Assembly (NCBI RefSeq): GCF_964355755.1
Contig: NC_092674.1
Location: 1,555,001-1,619,000 of the forward strand
Length of the DNA stretch: 64,000 nucleotides
From: Antedon mediterranea
Lineage: Eukaryota; Echinodermata; Crinoidea; Comatulida; Antedonidae
Direction of reading: 5' to 3'
Within the stretch, counting starts at the first letter, position 1, and the number at the start of each line of letters is the position of its first letter. Below are positions 60,561 through 64,000 of the stretch, in pieces. The position numbers and the translations under genes were made by a program. Below the pieces are notes generated by a model. That model was given only the letters and a program-made list of their open reading frames with translations. It was not told the origin of the DNA and made no database searches.

Positions 60561-61261
60561 AAATAATTTTCAGTGTATCACCGGGCGGTTTGGAATTTAT
60601 TTCTATGCCTGATGTGTTTTTATATTTATACAATTGTATTGCGAAGCACTGTGTAAATTATATATAAATAAATACTGTCAAATTACAGTGCTCATCGGAA
60701 CATGATCTCATAAACGCGTCATTGGCGAAAGTTCCGTATTTTTTAGTTGTATGAAAAAATGTCTCTGGCGGGATTCGAACCTGTATATACGTTTCATACA
60801 AAAATTGTAATTAATCACGGCAAACAATTCTACGTAGTTCCTCGGAAATCTGTCTTAAGGCCATAACTGACAGGCCTATGCAACTCATCGAATTAATTTA
60901 CTAACTTATTTTACAGAATTGATGCCGTCAAGAACTTGGCTGGGATGATGCAATACCTCGCACCATCCAATCCGAATGGAATATTGGTTAGATGAACTTA
61001 GAAGGCATGAAATATGTTACAAACTACAACACAAAAAGTATGCGAGAGCGAATTACACCCTTTTTTAGATGCTATAATTAAGGGCCAGCGTTTCTGTAGT
61101 TGATGACACTAACTATCGATGAGGCAGCACCCATAGATAGTAATGAAAATAAGTCAGTCTGAGATTTTCAACATGGGAGAACCTCTGGAAAACTATAGCT
61201 TGGGTACCAGGTCCTGAAATACAAGGCTCGACTGAGACAAATATTAAAACTACCAAGGAAG

Positions 61262-61382
61262 AAGAATGGATCCATCAATATTCTATCTACCCAATTTAAA
61301 GAAAAGCCAGTAATGCCAAATTCCTTCTGCATACGACTGATCAGGATGTCGTGATCTATCGTATCAAAAGGATAAATAACCT
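61262..61382 (-). mobile_element. Reverse-transcriptase fragment, copy 2
   Basis: Same FDTIDHDILISRMQ and FGITGFSLNWVDR reading as copy 1 two kb away, with a few substitutions over about 120 bp. Neither copy has flanking RT motifs. Confidence 0.72.
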
Positions 61383-61399
61383 GCAAAAACTAGCGTTAA

Positions 61400-62440
61400 C
61401 AAAATTATTGAACCAGTATGAATATGATGTTTCAAAAGAGCACGTCATGAAGACCACAACATTTGAGAAATGTCTATTCCCACAATCAAATGCAATCACA
61501 CACGTATAAAGCATGCTGTGTATTTCAGTTTCTTATAGATACGGTATCAGTAACTTGAACTAGTATATTATGGAGATACTCTGTGGAGATCGATAGTTCT
61601 ATCAACTATGGTTGTTCATTTATTTGGTGCTCTTTAAGTATAGAATAGATAAAGATAAGCTAAAGCGTATCAAGCTCCAAATGGCGCGTTATACCTTAAA
61701 AAAAGCACCTCTGGTTGGTCTCCAATTAACTGAGATCCATAACGCTCTTTGTATGAAATACTAAAGATGGAAGTGTAATTGTGAATCCAAATATATTTTC
61801 TCCTCTCTCCTTTTAAATGTCTAAAATTTTAAGAAACTTAACTCTATAATGATAGATGAATGGAGAATTGAATTACAAAACAAATCGTTTGTATTATTAA
61901 TAAGCTGTGTTTTCTGTTGATTTTATTTAATACAATTTCACTATATTTCTTTATTCATTTTTGTACAGTAATGATCTACCCTATGTCCCTATGTATCGAT
62001 TAAAATTGGTTGGGGTGTTGCGGAGGGTAGAGGATATTTTAGGGGTTGTTAGTTGTTTTTTGCCTTTATAATTTTCTGTATGTATATTGTTATATTTTGT
62101 ATTGTTATTGTGAAGGATGCACGTGAATTTATCGGCTACTATTCACTGTTTAAAAACACAGACGATTTATTGTTGACACTTGAGAATTTGTATAAGTTAT
62201 TCATAAATCTAATTTTTTTACGAAAAAAGAACCTAATTTCACAACTAATTTTAGTGAATTTTCATATATTTATATTTAATCTCTATCGAACGGTGGGGCA
62301 GGGAATAGGCCTAATGGAGGAGGTAGGAGGGTGGGGATGAGCTATATTATAATGATGTAGGCATATGTATAATACCATTAAAATATACAATAGACACATT
62401 ATAATGTCAACAACCTTATAATAAAACAAATACTAATGGA
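61400..62440. other. Gene-free stretch
   Basis: No gene is supported. AT-rich DNA with short unsupported ORFs only. Confidence 0.5.
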
Positions 62441-62442
62441 GA

Positions 62443-63107
62443 AAAACTCGAAAACAGAGACCCCCACTAAAACGTCTCATTATATTGGGGGTCTCTTTTT
62501 TTGAGATTTCCCGAGACCCCCTAATATAATCCCTGTTTATTGAGAGTGTTGCAAATACCCACCAACGAGCTTGGTCATAAATTATTAAAACCCAACTTTT
62601 ATCGCAAAAACCGTGAATTTATGTTTATTTATTTATCAATTTATTTTTATTTTTTTAATTCATTTCTTTTTAAAGGTTCGCCCAACACAATATATTTGTC
62701 TTCATCCTCCAGTCTGCCTCAAAGTCTGACCTCATATCATTTTGTTATTGCATTGTACGTTATTATCTTTTATGCTTGTTAATAAAGGTTACGAAACTAG
62801 TGTCAGTTTTTGAAATAATCTCCCGCTTTTTAGCTTCTAACATGCATTTATACATCTTACTTAACTTCTAGGACGTCGACCTTGTATTCCAAAATGACAG
62901 TCTCTTCACACGCGTTCAAGAATTCATCAATCTTCTTATCGTTGCGGCATGTTCTTTGATATCGGCATATCAGTTACCGTTTATTACTGATACGTCATTC
63001 TGTGATTTTGAGACGTTTTAGTGGGGACCCCCTATATAACGTAATATTGACCTAATATTGAGACGTTTTAGTGGGGGTCTCTGTTTTCGAGTTTTTCTCG
63101 AAAACAG
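62443..63107. mobile_element. Element with 45-bp inverted ends
   Basis: GAGAAAAACTCGAAAACAGA, GACCCCCACTAAAACGTCTC at the left is matched in reverse complement at 63063-63107 with almost no change. The interior shows a second GGGGGTCTCT hairpin near the left end and no transposase. Its right end coincides with the palindromic array at 63011-63450. Confidence 0.7.
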
Positions 63108-63450
63108 AGACCCCTATATAACGTAATATTGACTTAATATTGAAACGTTTTAGTGGAGGTCTCTGTTTTCTAGAAAAACTCGAAAACTGAGACCCCCTAT
63201 ATAACGTAATATTGACTTAATATTAAGAAGTTTTAATGGGGGTATCTGTTTTCGAGTTTTTCTGGAAAACAGAGACCCCCTATGTAACGTAATATTGACT
63301 TAATATTGAGACGTTTTAATGGGGGTATCTGTTTTCGAGTTTTTCTGGAAAACAGAGACCCCCTATATAACGTATTATTTAGACGTTTTAGTGGGGGTCT
63401 CTGTTTTCCAGATTTTCTCGAAAACAGAGACCCTGGGTCTCGGGTCTCTG
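63011..63450. repeat. 83-bp tandem array, each unit a hairpin
   Basis: Five to six units. Each has GACGTTTTAGTGGGGGTCTC, then a near-perfect hairpin of TCTCTGTTTTCGAG and CTCGAAAACAGAGA around TTTTT, then TATATAACGTAATATTGACT. Later units carry GGTATC for GGTCTC and TCTGG for TCTCG. Confidence 0.9.
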
Positions 63451-64000
63451 GTCTCTGTTTTTGAGACACCCGTTTCGACCTATCTCTTAGTCTCTGGTCT
63501 CTGTGTTCGAAGAACCTTAGTAATTTTATCAAGATCATACAAAGGAGTTCCTTACATGTTTATTCTTGACGGTAACCTATTTTGCAATATGTCAGTGGAA
63601 TAACTGGCATTTTATCGGAGTCGGACGGTTTTGTCAAAATAGTGTTTGATATGGCGATAGCACCGGTTCCGTGTGCGGTTATTATCAAAGCAGCCTGTTG
63701 GTTTCCGATTTCTTAAAGATGGTCCCAAATATGAGAGCAGCTTTGGCAAAATGTGCATTGCGATTGGTCTAGAACTTTGACGGTGTTAGGCTTCAGAAAA
63801 TAAGCCAATAAAAAAGACCTTCATGCAACTATGTAAAAAGCGTGGTTCTGCTGAAGTTTCTTTCCACTATTTAAAGCGATAAAAAAACACATCATACCTT
63901 TATTCTTGAATTCTCACTGGAGAAAATCCATCTAAATCTTTATTTTTGTACAGTTCAGTTCAGTTGTACAACAGTTCAGTCTATTTTTACTTAACCGTTC

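Noticed and set aside
60766-60790. tRNA-like B-box on the minus strand (GGTTCGAATCCCGCC)
   Set aside because: No complete cloverleaf could be drawn; probably a SINE or tRNA relic.
62053-62340. 95-codon plus-strand ORF
   Set aside because: Hydrophobic, low-complexity and AT-driven, with no domain or splice context.

Overview
The window is AT-rich nuclear DNA of an intron-rich animal. Four protein genes lie on the minus strand, with GT-AG introns, tRNA-derived SINEs, non-LTR retrotransposon fragments, many MITE-like inverted-repeat elements and large minisatellites. Nothing is prokaryotic. Orthologue content (MYO7A, MCM7, a MINDY4B-like gene, a PAN/discoidin secreted protein) fits an invertebrate deuterostome such as an echinoderm. 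That placement is inference; the sequence alone does not settle it.

Layout from left to right, all genes reading right to left. (1) 248-1316: 5' part of a secreted PAN/apple plus F5/8C (discoidin) gene, cut by the window edge. (2) 2247-14555: a MINDY4/MINDY4B-family gene, 12 exons, about 482 aa, with both catalytic motifs replaced (predicted pseudoenzyme). (3) 16963-27408: complete MCM7, 17 exons, 725 aa, with an E2F-type site and an E-box upstream and two tRNA-Val-like genes in an intron. (4) 29530-52303: MYO7A (unconventional myosin VIIa), 41 coding exons totalling 2176 codons in one consistent frame. Only the first few residues are missing; candidate non-coding 5' exons lie at 57.3-58.8 kb. 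(5) 58.8-64.0 kb: gene-free, filled with SINEs, reverse-transcriptase fragments, a TA microsatellite and an array of palindromic repeats.

The genes have unrelated jobs: replication licensing helicase, actin motor of microvilli and sensory bundles, MINDY-fold ubiquitin-binding pseudoenzyme, extracellular adhesion. I see no operon-like logic beyond shared orientation.

The most notable signals are these: an AT-AC (U12-type) intron in MYO7A; a 27-nt in-frame microexon in its tail linker; a 41-bp tandem repeat that multiplies a MYO7A 5' splice site; a MITE family with about 14 copies, one of whose ends was amplified into a 30-copy 48-bp minisatellite inside MCM7; and two related 1.3-kb transposons with TTAGGCC-type ends.
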